A stretch of DNA of 14,910 bases from JBAXLO01 sp037134755 (GCA_037134755.1 JBAXLO010000111.1:1-14910), one strand, 5' to 3'; shown: positions 1 to 7,332, counted from the stretch's first letter. The notes: generated by a model from the sequence alone, not told the origin. Translations and numbers: made by a program.

Positions 1-40
1 TATATTCTGTCATACTACTTGGTGGGCTGTAAGTCTTGGG

Positions 41-53
41 GCTCGCAATGACG
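41..53 (-). repeat. Fragment resembling the dispersed GTCATTGCGAGC repeat
   Basis: The minus strand reads CGTCATTGCGAGC. I recognise this core, from memory, as a short repeat scattered through intergenic DNA of many bacterial genomes. Only the core is seen, in a locally GC-richer patch at the window edge. The match is short, so it may be chance. Confidence 0.3.
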
Positions 54-233
54 GCTAGGTATATTTTAGAGTGGGTTCTTAAAAACTAAAACACTCTTCC
101 CATAATGCTCCTCTTTATGTTCTTCTTCATTATAATAGAATACAATATTTAATTAAGAAGAAAAGAATTCAAAACAAGTACTTCCATATTTTAAAGCATT
201 ATCTCCAAAAATAAAAACAGTAATGATACAATT

Positions 234-392
234 TTAAGCACTACTTCCATATTGAATCAACCTCTTTACAGGTTTTCCATCCTTTTTGGTATAAATGCCT
301 TCACCAATTACGAATGTACGGAAAGAAGTTACAAAACAAGACTTCTTTTCTCCATATATTACACCTTGACCTTTAATAGGAATTAAGTCATT
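234..392 (-). pseudogene. C-terminal relic of an unidentified gene
   Basis: On the minus strand a frame is open from 392 to a TAA at 234-236 (53 codons including the stop). It is preceded in frame by a TAA at 393-395 and has no start codon near its head. The translation has ordinary, coding-like composition (segments such as GQGVIYGEKKSCF, EGIYTKKDGKPVKR and the tail LIQYGSSA), unlike the N/I/K/Y-rich noise expected from AT-rich junk. The surroundings are gene-free. I infer the surviving 3' end of a decayed gene, family not recognised. A genuine small protein with an unusual start is the less likely alternative. Confidence 0.4.
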
Positions 393-569
393 TTAAATAC
401 TATTCAAGTTATCATAATTATTTAAATAAGTTTATTTAATAAATATAATACTACCTCTTAGAAGTTGATTTTTAATTAATACAATATAATAATATTAGCA
501 AATAATAAGAAATCTACTTTAAGTAAAATAATTGTATTTTAAAATAATCCTTATGGGATGCTAAATATT

Positions 570-812
570 TTAATTATTTATTTCATTTAATATATTATTA
601 TTAATATTGAAGATATTTTTTATGGCATTGCAATATTTATTTATAACATAGTAATAATATTTATTTCTATTGAATTTGTATATTAATTCTTTGCAATTTT
701 TATTTATGTCATTGAAAAGATTTTTTGTAGCATTGAAAAGATTATTTATAGTATAGCATAAATTATTTATGCCATTGAATTTTTTCGATGAAATAAATAC
801 ATTTTTCAACAT
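570..812 (-). CDS. Putative 80-residue heptad-repeat peptide encoded by a minisatellite
   Basis: The 80-residue frame, starting at ATG 812, is built almost wholly of seven-residue units of the type N-[LI]-F-N-x-[IT]-x, for example NNLFNAT, KNLFNDI, NKYCNAI, KNIFNIN and NNILNEI. These correspond to the 21-bp DNA repeats at 574-783. Because 21 is divisible by three the frame is kept, and ten degenerate units pass without a stop on this strand while the opposite strand carries stops. There is no signal peptide, no recognisable domain and no clear promoter upstream. Phe/Leu/Ile at fixed heptad positions could give an amphipathic helix or coiled coil. It could be a translated repeat protein or a non-coding minisatellite that is open by chance. 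Confidence 0.35.
   Translation of the reverse strand: MLKNVFISSKKFNGINNLCYTINNLFNATKNLFNDINKNCKELIYKFNRNKYYYYVINKYCNAIKNIFNINNNILNEINN
574..783. repeat. Degenerate 21-bp tandem repeat, ten units
   Basis: Ten consecutive 21-bp units fit one register (574, 595, 616, 637, 658, 679, 700, 721, 742, 763). The best unit on the plus strand is TTATTTATGTCATTGAAAAG plus a final A (700-720). The core CATTGAA, or a variant such as CATTGCAA or TATTGAAG, sits at unit positions 11-17 in most copies. The first ~10 positions are T/A-rich and variable. The array ends near 783, where the period is lost. Confidence 0.7.
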
Positions 813-969
813 AATAATATATTTATTAATTCTTATATTTTATTTTATCATTATAATATATTATTTATCCTATAATATTATAATTATAAAGATCATAAAC
901 AATATTATTATCATAATTAAAAATATTTTTATTTATTTAATAATATATTAATTTATTGAAATAATTAAT

Positions 970-977
970 TACCTTTG
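970..977 (+). promoter_or_regulatory. Bacteroidota -7 element upstream of the gene at 1052
   Basis: TACCTTTG fits the Bacteroidota -7 consensus TAnnTTTG. No TTG lies 19-21 bases upstream, so only half of the promoter is supported. It would give a 5' untranslated region of roughly 65-70 bases before ATG 1052. Confidence 0.35.
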
Positions 978-1051
978 CAAAGTAAATAACCACCCTAATA
1001 ATGTTCACTCCCGTATTATAAGTGTTTATTGCCTAATTAATTATATATCTA

Positions 1052-2023
1052 ATGAAAATAGTTGAAGAGTCTTATTATAAGATGTTTGGTAATGTTAGTT
1101 TATTTATGAAAACTAAGAAGTCTATTTGGGAACAAAACACGCATATTGTTAGCTGTGTTAATCAATTAAACGTCACCATTGGTTTACTTAAGTCTGCAAG
1201 AGCCAATTTGCTGACCACACCCAAGGGTTTCACAATGGAAAAAGTTGTTTTGCGAAAGAAGTTAAACGATTCGGTGTTCAGCATTAAGGAGGCGCAACGC
1301 CTGTATTACCGGTTCAACAACATGAGCGAGGAAATGCTGCTGCTAACTTTCCCTTTCTCGACACTACAAAGAAAAACGGAGGACACTTTCTACGTGGAAG
1401 CTAGCCATATAAGCGAAACTGCAATAACACTGGCAACTCAGCTTGCTTCTTTCGGGATTACTCAAGCTAAGATTGATAATTTGAAAGTTGATTTGAAAAG
1501 GTTTTATGAGCTACCACCCCAAAAGGAAAAGCTTGCCACCACTAATTCGAACATTATAAAATTTATTCCTGTAGAGATAAAAAAATGCCGTCTAATGTTA
1601 AAGAATGTGCTTGATGGACTTATCACTATATATAAAACCGAACAAAAGGACTTTGTAAGTGGTTATAAATTGAATCGTCGCAGGGTAATTAAGCCGGGCA
1701 AACATAAAGTTTTCACCGTAACTATTACCGGAAAGGTAACAGATAGCATTACTAAACAACCTCTTAACGGAATTATACTACTTGCAGGCAATAAATTGAA
1801 ACCAACCACTACTGATATCAAAGGCATTTATAAAATTAAGATATATAAAAAGTATTCTGACTGTATTACGTTTAACGGTTCGGAGCTTTATTTTAAAAAA
1901 TCTATAGCTATTCCTGATAAATCAATTAAGAATGTTGTAACATTGGATTTTGAACTGGAAGAAATAAAGAAACCAATAGCTATTGAAGACATGAATAGTA
2001 GTAAAATAATCATTAACGAATAA
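1052..2023 (+). CDS. Uncharacterised Bacteroidota protein: helical N-domain plus carboxypeptidase-regulatory-like C-domain
   Basis: A 323-residue protein without signal peptide or membrane segment, so probably cytoplasmic. Residues ~1-215 look mainly helical and carry features I associate with a Bacteroidota-restricted family of unknown function: SIWEQN at 24-29, FGITQAKIDNL at 134-144, a helix ending KNVLDGL at 184-190, and GYKLNRRRV at 204-212. Residues ~222-302 resemble the carboxypeptidase-regulatory beta-sandwich (TGKVTDSITKQPLNGIILLAG, ending TLDFELEE). After it comes a short polar tail. The gene at 4872 is a distant paralogue with FGIT at the same residue number. Bases 1201-1440 are about 45% GC by hand count, against about 30% in the paralogue, so codon use is uneven. 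An ATG at 1082 is an alternative start. Function unknown. Confidence 0.7.
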   Translation: MKIVEESYYKMFGNVSLFMKTKKSIWEQNTHIVSCVNQLNVTIGLLKSARANLLTTPKGFTMEKVVLRKKLNDSVFSIKEAQRLYYRFNNMSEEMLLLTFPFSTLQRKTEDTFYVEASHISETAITLATQLASFGITQAKIDNLKVDLKRFYELPPQKEKLATTNSNIIKFIPVEIKKCRLMLKNVLDGLITIYKTEQKDFVSGYKLNRRRVIKPGKHKVFTVTITGKVTDSITKQPLNGIILLAGNKLKPTTTDIKGIYKIKIYKKYSDCITFNGSELYFKKSIAIPDKSIKNVVTLDFELEEIKKPIAIEDMNSSKIIINE

Positions 2024-2040
2024 ATTTCAGTATTCCTACT

Positions 2041-2080
2041 AAAAAAGCTCCTGTTCTTTAGAGAAGAAAAGGAGCTTTTT
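2041..2080. terminator. Bidirectional intrinsic terminator between convergent genes
   Basis: The perfect inverted repeat AAAAAGCTCCT (2042-2052) / AGGAGCTTTTT (2070-2080) is flanked by A-tract and T-tract, so it can work on both strands. It lies 18 bases after the plus-strand gene ending at 2023 and downstream of the minus-strand methionine operon ending at 2118. Confidence 0.85.
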
Positions 2081-2117
2081 ATATTAAAACCTGAATAAAA
2101 TTTTCAACTAAACCCTA

Positions 2118-2813
2118 CTATTTTTTATAAATACAATTCGTCATCGAACAAAGTTCGCATTGATATTCGCGATACTTAACCTTTTGGCCAATACCTATAA
2201 CACCGCTGATGGATTTAACCGGCGACATTAAAGCGGATGGGGTTAAAGTGACTCCACATGGTGCTTCCGCGAAAAAAGAAAAAAGCTTATGTTGTTCAGA
2301 CACATCCCAATGGCAATATCCCGGACTATAACGATTAGTTGTCTTAAACCCTAGTGGCAAGTACTCTTGGTATAAATAGATTTGCATACGATCACACGCA
2401 GCCTCTGCTATATAAGTGCCTAACAAATCGTAAACATATCCCCGCACAGGATCTTCGCCTTTCAATAATGTTGCTGCCCTTTTACTTATTGAATCTCCGG
2501 CAGTGCAAACAAAGAAAGCAAGCTTCAATGCTCCTCTTAATTCCTTAGCTACAGTTTTGCCAATGTTTAAGTTCAGACCTTCTATTAAAATTATCCCTTG
2601 TTTTTCTTCAATCAGCGCATTCTCAATTATAGTATAAGTAGCACTAATATCAGTTTGTTGATATGCAAACTTAATAGCTTCTTCCAAATAAGAATCAAAT
2701 GGATCAGGTAGAGTTGAATCTTGATACCCAAGCAACTTATATATCTCTCGCATATCAAGAATTAATTCATCTAAACGAAAATTGAAGTCTCTTTTATTCA
2801 GCATTGGTTTCAT
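2118..2813 (-). CDS. Cobalamin-dependent methionine synthase activation-domain protein (split MetH)
   Basis: A 231-residue stand-alone version of the reactivation domain that forms the C-terminus of one-piece MetH. In MetH this domain binds S-adenosylmethionine and re-methylates the inactive cob(II)alamin cofactor. The SAM-binding R-x-x-x-G-Y motif is visible as RYSPGYCHWD (residues 161-170). The C-terminus has three cysteines in a C-x2-C-x4-C pattern (C219, C222, C227), not present in the E. coli-type domain as I know it and suggestive of metal or Fe-S binding. It is the last gene of a three-gene operon, 25 bases after the homocysteine methyltransferase gene, with a terminator at 2041-2080. 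Assignment to the MetH-activation family is firm; which corrinoid protein it reactivates is inferred from position. Confidence 0.88.
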   Translation of the reverse strand: MKPMLNKRDFNFRLDELILDMREIYKLLGYQDSTLPDPFDSYLEEAIKFAYQQTDISATYTIIENALIEEKQGIILIEGLNLNIGKTVAKELRGALKLAFFVCTAGDSISKRAATLLKGEDPVRGYVYDLLGTYIAEAACDRMQIYLYQEYLPLGFKTTNRYSPGYCHWDVSEQHKLFSFFAEAPCGVTLTPSALMSPVKSISGVIGIGQKVKYREYQCELCSMTNCIYKK

Positions 2814-2838
2814 TAATTAAGAACTAACAATAAGAAAT

Positions 2839-3732
2839 TCATTTTATGTTTAAGTTACCTACCACTTCACGAACGCTGCGAATATGCTCAGGAGTTGTAC
2901 CGCAGCAACCACCTATAATATTGGCTCCCGCCTTAACAATTTCGTTAATTTCGCCTGCCATATCATCAGGAGTATCAGGGAATACAGTAGCGCCATCTTG
3001 GTATAGGGGCGCACCTGCATTGGCATGAATAATAATTGGGATAGTATGATTTACAAGCCTTATCTCTTTTACAATATCGATCATATCTGTAATTCCATTC
3101 CCACAATTAGTACCAATGGCAGATGCTCCTGCTTCAACCAAATCTGTAGCCATTTCTGTAGGAGATATCCCCATCATAGTTCTATAGTCACCACCGATTA
3201 TTTTATCAAAGGTCATGGTGCAAAATACTTCGCACTTCGTATTATCATTAGCAGCCTTAATAGCTATTCTTGCCTCGTCAAGGTCAGTCATGGTTTCAAT
3301 CATTATTGCATCAACACCACCGGCTTCAAGAGCCATTGCTTGTTCCTTAAAGGCTTCGTAGAGTTCCTCTTTAGTAACATCTTCCATAATTAACATCTTT
3401 CCTGTCGGACCAATTGAACCCAACACAAAATGATTAGTTCCGGCAGCTTTCCTACTTATCTCAGCAGCAGTTTTGTTGAAATCAAATACGCTGTCTTCAA
3501 ATCCGTAGTGAGCAAGTTTGAAACGGCTAGCACCAAAACTATTAGTTTCTATCATATCAGCTCCGGCATCAATATAACTTTTGGCTATTTCAAATACTTC
3601 ATTTGAATGAGATTTATTCCATTCTTCAGGACATTCACCGGGTTTTAAACCTTTTTGATGAAGAAAGGTACCCCAGCCTCCATCAGAAACTAAGATTTTC
3701 CCCATTTTAATTTCTTGAAGTATTTTTGTCAT
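2839..3732 (-). CDS. Homocysteine S-methyltransferase module of split MetH
   Basis: A 297-residue, single-domain protein of the zinc-dependent homocysteine methyltransferase (TIM barrel) family. It transfers a methyl group to homocysteine to form methionine. Visible motifs are SDGGWGT near the N-terminus (16-22), DMIETNSFGAS (59-69), GSIGPTG (105-111), and the zinc ligands C210 (GTNCGNG) and C276/C277 (GGCCGTTP). The length fits one domain, with no pterin-binding or cobalamin-binding part. The gene starts 18 bases after the corrinoid-protein gene and ends 25 bases before the activation-domain gene, so methyl-cobalamin on the neighbouring protein is the likely donor. Betaine- or S-methylmethionine-dependent relatives share the fold; the operon argues for the corrinoid-dependent role. 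Confidence 0.9.
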   Translation of the reverse strand: MTKILQEIKMGKILVSDGGWGTFLHQKGLKPGECPEEWNKSHSNEVFEIAKSYIDAGADMIETNSFGASRFKLAHYGFEDSVFDFNKTAAEISRKAAGTNHFVLGSIGPTGKMLIMEDVTKEELYEAFKEQAMALEAGGVDAIMIETMTDLDEARIAIKAANDNTKCEVFCTMTFDKIIGGDYRTMMGISPTEMATDLVEAGASAIGTNCGNGITDMIDIVKEIRLVNHTIPIIIHANAGAPLYQDGATVFPDTPDDMAGEINEIVKAGANIIGGCCGTTPEHIRSVREVVGNLNIK

Positions 3733-3750
3733 TGCTGATTGATTGATTTA

Positions 3751-4422
3751 TTAATTAATTAACTTACTATTTAAGAAATCTACCACACCTTGGGGATCTG
3801 CTGAATAATGATCAGCACCAATTTTTGTACAGAAATCATCATTCAAAGGAGCACCACCGATAACAACCATAGTTCCCGGTACTGCTTTTTTAATATCTTT
3901 AGTGATTTTTTCCATATTAATCATAGTTGTAGTCAATAAAGCCGACAAGCCAACTACTGAACAAGGATTTTCAATAGCAGTAGCAATAAACTTTTCGGAA
4001 CTTACATCTGTGCCTAGATCAATTACTTTATAACCGCTGCCTTCAACCATCATCCCTACTATATTCTTACCAATATCGTGTAAATCACCTTGTACTGTTC
4101 CAATTATGAAAGTACCTTTATGCTTAACGGCACCCGATAAAAAATGGGGTTTAAGATGAAGCATAGCTGTACTCATAGCTTTCGCAGACATTAAAACCTG
4201 AGGCACAAAAACCTTATTTTCGCGAAACTTTATCCCAATACGTTCCATTCCGGGCATTAAACCTTTCGACAAAATATCCTGAGGTGCTATCCCTTCATCC
4301 AAAGCTTTGCTCGTAATTTCATCAGCACCCTCCTGACCTTTCATTTGTGGAGGATAAGGCGAAGTAATATTAATTTTGCCAAACTCTATGCATTCAGCAA
4401 GTTTGATTAAAAGTTCATTCAT
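3751..4422 (-). CDS. Corrinoid (B12-binding) protein of split MetH
   Basis: A cobalamin-carrying shuttle protein of the MtaC/MetH B12-binding family. Numbering from ATG 4422 (223 residues), a helical cap domain spans ~1-95 (GLMPGMERIGIKFRENKVF, MSAKAM). The Rossmann-like cobalamin domain follows, with the base-off/His-on signature D113-L-H115-D-I-G118, the SxL motif at 160-162 (GLSALL) and the GG pair at 189-190 (VIGGAP). H115 should ligate cobalt. I chose ATG 4422, not the in-frame TTG at 4446, because family members begin at this point and the stretch before the ATG is the A/G-rich AAAAAAAAGAAGA. First gene of the operon with the methyltransferase and activation genes; no canonical promoter was found upstream. 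Confidence 0.92.
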   Translation of the reverse strand: MNELLIKLAECIEFGKINITSPYPPQMKGQEGADEITSKALDEGIAPQDILSKGLMPGMERIGIKFRENKVFVPQVLMSAKAMSTAMLHLKPHFLSGAVKHKGTFIIGTVQGDLHDIGKNIVGMMVEGSGYKVIDLGTDVSSEKFIATAIENPCSVVGLSALLTTTMINMEKITKDIKKAVPGTMVVIGGAPLNDDFCTKIGADHYSADPQGVVDFLNSKLIN

Positions 4423-4871
4423 TCTTCTTTTTTTTAATTCAACCAATATTCTTATTGAATATATGATGTAAAATTAGTAAAAATATTTAATAACAGAATT
4501 AAATTTATGATTATTTATTTTAATTATAAAAAAAAGATAAATACTATGCATTTGTAATAAATTTTTAGTAATTTTACCACTTTATATGATCTTATTCTTA
4601 TGGTAAATGAATTCTTCAATAATTTAAGTATTCAAAACTCTCTCACTTATCATATCAATATCTTTACGTGAACATTAATTAGATACAAAGATCTTGGCTA
4701 TTAATCATTTGTTTTTGACAGAATACTCAAAACAATTAACGAAAGTCAACTTATTATCAGATTCTGTTTTATAATTATTAAAAAACAGATTACGAAATAT
4801 AAAGGAACTTACACCTTTTCATTTTAAAAAGTAAGTTGAATTATTATTTAATTAAATAAAACAATTACGAT
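4423..4871. other. Divergent intergenic region between corrinoid gene and gene at 4872
   Basis: About 450 bases of AT-rich DNA containing both start regions. On the minus side no canonical TAnnTTTG element was found; the nearest is GATCTTTG (minus strand, 4685-4692). No cobalamin or SAM riboswitch core was recognised despite the B12-dependent operon. On the plus side there are inverted repeats: CTGTTTT (4764-4770) with AAAACAG (4782-4788), and the alternative pairing set described separately. Confidence 0.6.
4746..4839 (+). promoter_or_regulatory. Leader with mutually exclusive hairpins before gene 4872
   Basis: GTAAGTTGA at 4831-4839 can pair in two ways: with AACTTAC at 4806-4812 (7 bp, using 4831-4837) or with TCAACTTA at 4746-4753 (8 bp, using 4832-4839). 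Only one can form at a time, as in attenuators. A third hairpin (4764-4788) lies inside the longer pairing. A transcript covering this region is not demonstrated, since no clear promoter was found upstream. Confidence 0.3.
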
Positions 4872-5798
4872 ATGAATGATTACACGGAAGAATTTAACGC
4901 AATGCTGAAAAAAATATTCATTGGATGCGATGAATTTTCGGCAAATATAGTAACAGTAAGCGGTTTTAATAACCCTTACGAGTTATTAAGAAAAATAATG
5001 TTAGATATTGACGATCTTTCAGTAAAGAGAGGCAATAGAATAACTAGTTATACAGAAACTAAACATTTAGACACATACGGTTTAAGTAGTTTAGCCGGTG
5101 ATATAGCAACTATTACTTGTGGTTATGCATTCACAGTAAATGATACTAAATTAGCAGCTTCCTTAAATTATACTTATGAAAGTATTTTAAAATATAGAGA
5201 GGAAGATATTCCAAAAGTAGCCAGACTTATTTATACTACAGCTATAGCTCATAAAACAGAACTCATGAATTTTGGCATAACAGAAGCTAAATTTAATGAT
5301 TTAGACACCATGATACTTAATTATGAGAATAATGCTAAAAGTAATATAGATGTTTGGAAACAAAAAAGAATGTACACTGCTCAAATTCTGGCAAAAGTTA
5401 AAGAAGGAAAAAGCATTCTTGACAATATCCTAGACAAAGTAGTTGTAAGTTTTAAATTTAGTTGTCCTGATTTATACAAAATGTATACTTCGCAAAGTCA
5501 CCATATTATTAGAACAAATTCAAAACGAATTGAAATAGGAACTATCTATGGATTTGTTTATGTAAAAGATGAAGGAATTCCTATAAATGGAGTAGTTAGC
5601 ATCAAAGGTAATGGTATTGACAAAAGATCAGAATCATATAGAGAAGGTGAATTTACATTTACAGTTCCTGCCGGTAAATATATGATGATAGCCGAAAGAC
5701 AAGGATTTATTGCTAAAACTTTTGATGATGTTATAGTTAGAAGTGATCAGGATGTTTTACTTAATTTTGAACTTGAAAAAAGCACCACTTTAAAATAA
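4872..5798 (+). CDS. Uncharacterised Bacteroidota protein, paralogue of the gene at 1052
   Basis: A 308-residue protein with no signal peptide or membrane segment. Residues ~1-215 are predicted mainly helical and ~223-303 form a carboxypeptidase-regulatory-like beta domain (YGFVYVKDEGIPINGVVSI at 226-244, PAGKYMMIAERQGF at 266-279, final strand LLNFELEK). It shares with the 1052 gene FGITEAKFNDL at 134-144, the helix SILDNILDKV at 181-190, and the LNFELEK ending. The N-terminal ~100 residues are strongly diverged. Codon use is uniformly AT-rich, matching the genomic background. It is monocistronic and ends at a strong terminator at 5835-5862. Function unknown; the beta domain suggests binding and not catalysis, which is inference. 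Confidence 0.7.
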   Translation: MNDYTEEFNAMLKKIFIGCDEFSANIVTVSGFNNPYELLRKIMLDIDDLSVKRGNRITSYTETKHLDTYGLSSLAGDIATITCGYAFTVNDTKLAASLNYTYESILKYREEDIPKVARLIYTTAIAHKTELMNFGITEAKFNDLDTMILNYENNAKSNIDVWKQKRMYTAQILAKVKEGKSILDNILDKVVVSFKFSCPDLYKMYTSQSHHIIRTNSKRIEIGTIYGFVYVKDEGIPINGVVSIKGNGIDKRSESYREGEFTFTVPAGKYMMIAERQGFIAKTFDDVIVRSDQDVLLNFELEKSTTLK

Positions 5799-5834
5799 AC
5801 GCTCATTACCTATTAAATACAAATAAATAAGTAT

Positions 5835-5862
5835 AAAAAGGAAGTCAGTTGACTTCCTTTTT
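5835..5862. terminator. Bidirectional intrinsic terminator
   Basis: AAAAAGGAAGTCA (5835-5847) and TGACTTCCTTTTT (5850-5862) form a perfect 13-bp stem with a 2-base centre and A/T tracts at both ends. It separates the convergent genes ending at 5798 (plus) and 5865 (minus). Confidence 0.88.
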
Positions 5863-5864
5863 TA

Positions 5865-7301
5865 TTATTTCATAGCCTTTCGTATATAATATATAGGTAT
5901 GCCAAGAATAACAATAATTAATCCCGGCCAGGTATAATCGGGTTTGTAAACTAAAAGAATACCCATAATAAATATTGCTGTGACAATATATATTAGAGGA
6001 AGAACCGGATAACCAATTGCTCTATAAGGTCGTTCGACATTGGGTAGCTTTATTCTTAAAATAATTATTCCTAATATTGTTAATACATAAAATATAAGCA
6101 CAGCAAATACAACATAGTCTAATAACTGTCCATAAGTACCGGATAAACATAATAACGAAGCCCATATACATTGTATAATCAATCCTTTTGCAGGGACATT
6201 CTTTTTATTCAACTCCCCTACTACTTTAAAAAACAATCCGTCTTTAGCCATTGCATAATAAACTCTTGCTCCCGAAAGTATTAATCCATTGTTGCAACCG
6301 ATGGTTGATATTATTACAAGTAATGCCATAATTATTCCTGAGCTTTCTCCTAATAAAGTAGTCATTGTAGCAGTTCCTAGTCTATCATTTGTAGCAAACT
6401 GCATTCCTCTTTCAATGATTGTTGCACCTTCAGGATTACCCCTTAAAGGAAGATTAATCAGATAAACATAATTCATCAACAGATAAATAATAGTAACAAT
6501 AAGAGTCCCCAGAAACAAACTTAAAGGAAGTGTTTTCTTTGGATTCTTAATTTCGCCTCCTGTAAAAGTAACATTGTTCCAGGCATCTGAAGTAAAAATA
6601 GAACCAACCATCGCTACTCCCAATGCAGCTATCAATGTAAATCCTGATAAAGGAATAAAACTCTTAGTGCCGGCATCCCATTTCACAGCATCCCACATAA
6701 TGCTCTTGTTAACAATTGCTACGCCAGAGTTTTTAACTAAAAATAAACCTATCCCAATAAAAGCTGCTATGATTATTATTTTTACAACAGTAAATGAATT
6801 CTGAAATCGTTTGCCATAATCTAATCCATTTGCATTTAACCATGTTAACAATACTATAGAAACTATTGCAATTAATTCTGCAGCGTTTATCTTTATAAAA
6901 TGTAAATCAAATAAAATATTCTTTTCGGAAAAGACAGGTATTATAACGCCCAGAAACTTTGCAAATGCCATCCCAACAGCTGCAATAGTTCCGGTTTGTA
7001 TAACCATAAATAATGTCCAGCCATACAAAAAACCTGTTAAAGGATTATAAGCTTCTCGCAGATAAACATACTGCCCGCCGGCTTTGGGCATCATTGCGGC
7101 AAGTTCGCCATAACTTATTGCTGCTATTAAAGTAAGTATTCCGGTTATCAACCAAACTACCATCATCCATCCGGGAGATCCTACTGATCTGGCAATATCC
7201 GAACTTACAATAAATATTCCCGAGCCTATCATTGAGCCAACTACTAATGCTGTACTATCAAATAGGTTAAGTTTTTTATTGTTGTTTTCGTTTGTATTCA
7301 T
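5865..7301 (-). CDS. APC-family amino acid permease
   Basis: A 478-residue inner-membrane transporter of the amino acid-polyamine-organocation superfamily, about 12 hydrophobic helices. The first helix has the diagnostic unwound-helix motif GSMIGSGIF (residues 22-30), followed by SYGELAAMMPKAGGQYVYLR and a later FTGGEIKNPKKTLP segment, both typical of the family. It most resembles the LAT/SLC7-like branch that carries neutral or other amino acids; the substrate cannot be read from the sequence. Coupling by proton or by amino acid exchange is also undetermined. The gene starts 31 bases after the AlkD-like gene on the same strand and is probably co-transcribed with it and the DUF922-like gene, ending at the terminator at 5835-5862. 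Confidence 0.9.
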   Translation of the reverse strand: MNTNENNNKKLNLFDSTALVVGSMIGSGIFIVSSDIARSVGSPGWMMVVWLITGILTLIAAISYGELAAMMPKAGGQYVYLREAYNPLTGFLYGWTLFMVIQTGTIAAVGMAFAKFLGVIIPVFSEKNILFDLHFIKINAAELIAIVSIVLLTWLNANGLDYGKRFQNSFTVVKIIIIAAFIGIGLFLVKNSGVAIVNKSIMWDAVKWDAGTKSFIPLSGFTLIAALGVAMVGSIFTSDAWNNVTFTGGEIKNPKKTLPLSLFLGTLIVTIIYLLMNYVYLINLPLRGNPEGATIIERGMQFATNDRLGTATMTTLLGESSGIIMALLVIISTIGCNNGLILSGARVYYAMAKDGLFFKVVGELNKKNVPAKGLIIQCIWASLLCLSGTYGQLLDYVVFAVLIFYVLTILGIIILRIKLPNVERPYRAIGYPVLPLIYIVTAIFIMGILLVYKPDYTWPGLIIVILGIPIYYIRKAMK

Positions 7302-7332
7302 AAATAATTAGAGTTTTTAATTAAACTTTTTT

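Larger units (their letters stand above)
1..1051. other. Intergenic region with relics and repeats, no intact gene confirmed
   Basis: About 1 kb without a convincing intact gene. Bases 1-60 are GC-richer and carry a dispersed-repeat-like 13-mer. Bases 234-392 hold a minus-strand gene relic. The 12-mer TACTTCCATATT occurs twice, at 179-190 and 242-253, the second copy lying in the end of that relic, so its tail may have been partly duplicated. Bases 421-570 are very AT-rich with no structure I can name. Bases 574-783 are a 21-bp minisatellite. Bases 784-960 are almost pure A/T. A promoter-like element lies at 970-977, before the gene at 1052. Confidence 0.6.

Noticed and set aside
769..951. 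Plus-strand open frame giving a hydrophobic 60-residue Ile/Tyr-rich peptide
   Set aside because: It lies in nearly pure A/T sequence, which automatically yields Ile, Tyr, Asn, Lys and Leu codons. It has no start signal and overlaps the 21-bp repeat.
3025..3393. Long plus-strand open frame opposite the homocysteine methyltransferase gene
   Set aside because: The minus strand carries an unambiguous methyltransferase with zinc ligands; the antisense frame has no recognisable features.
4423..4446. TTG at 4446 as the start of the corrinoid protein
   Set aside because: The extra eight residues (MVELKKRR) are not expected in the family, and ATG 4422 fits the family N-terminus and has an A/G-rich leader.
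4714..4790. Sigma70-like TTGACA as promoter for the gene at 4872
   Set aside because: TTGACA occurs at 4715-4720, but Bacteroidota do not use the E. coli -35/-10 consensus and no TAnnTTTG follows at a suitable distance.
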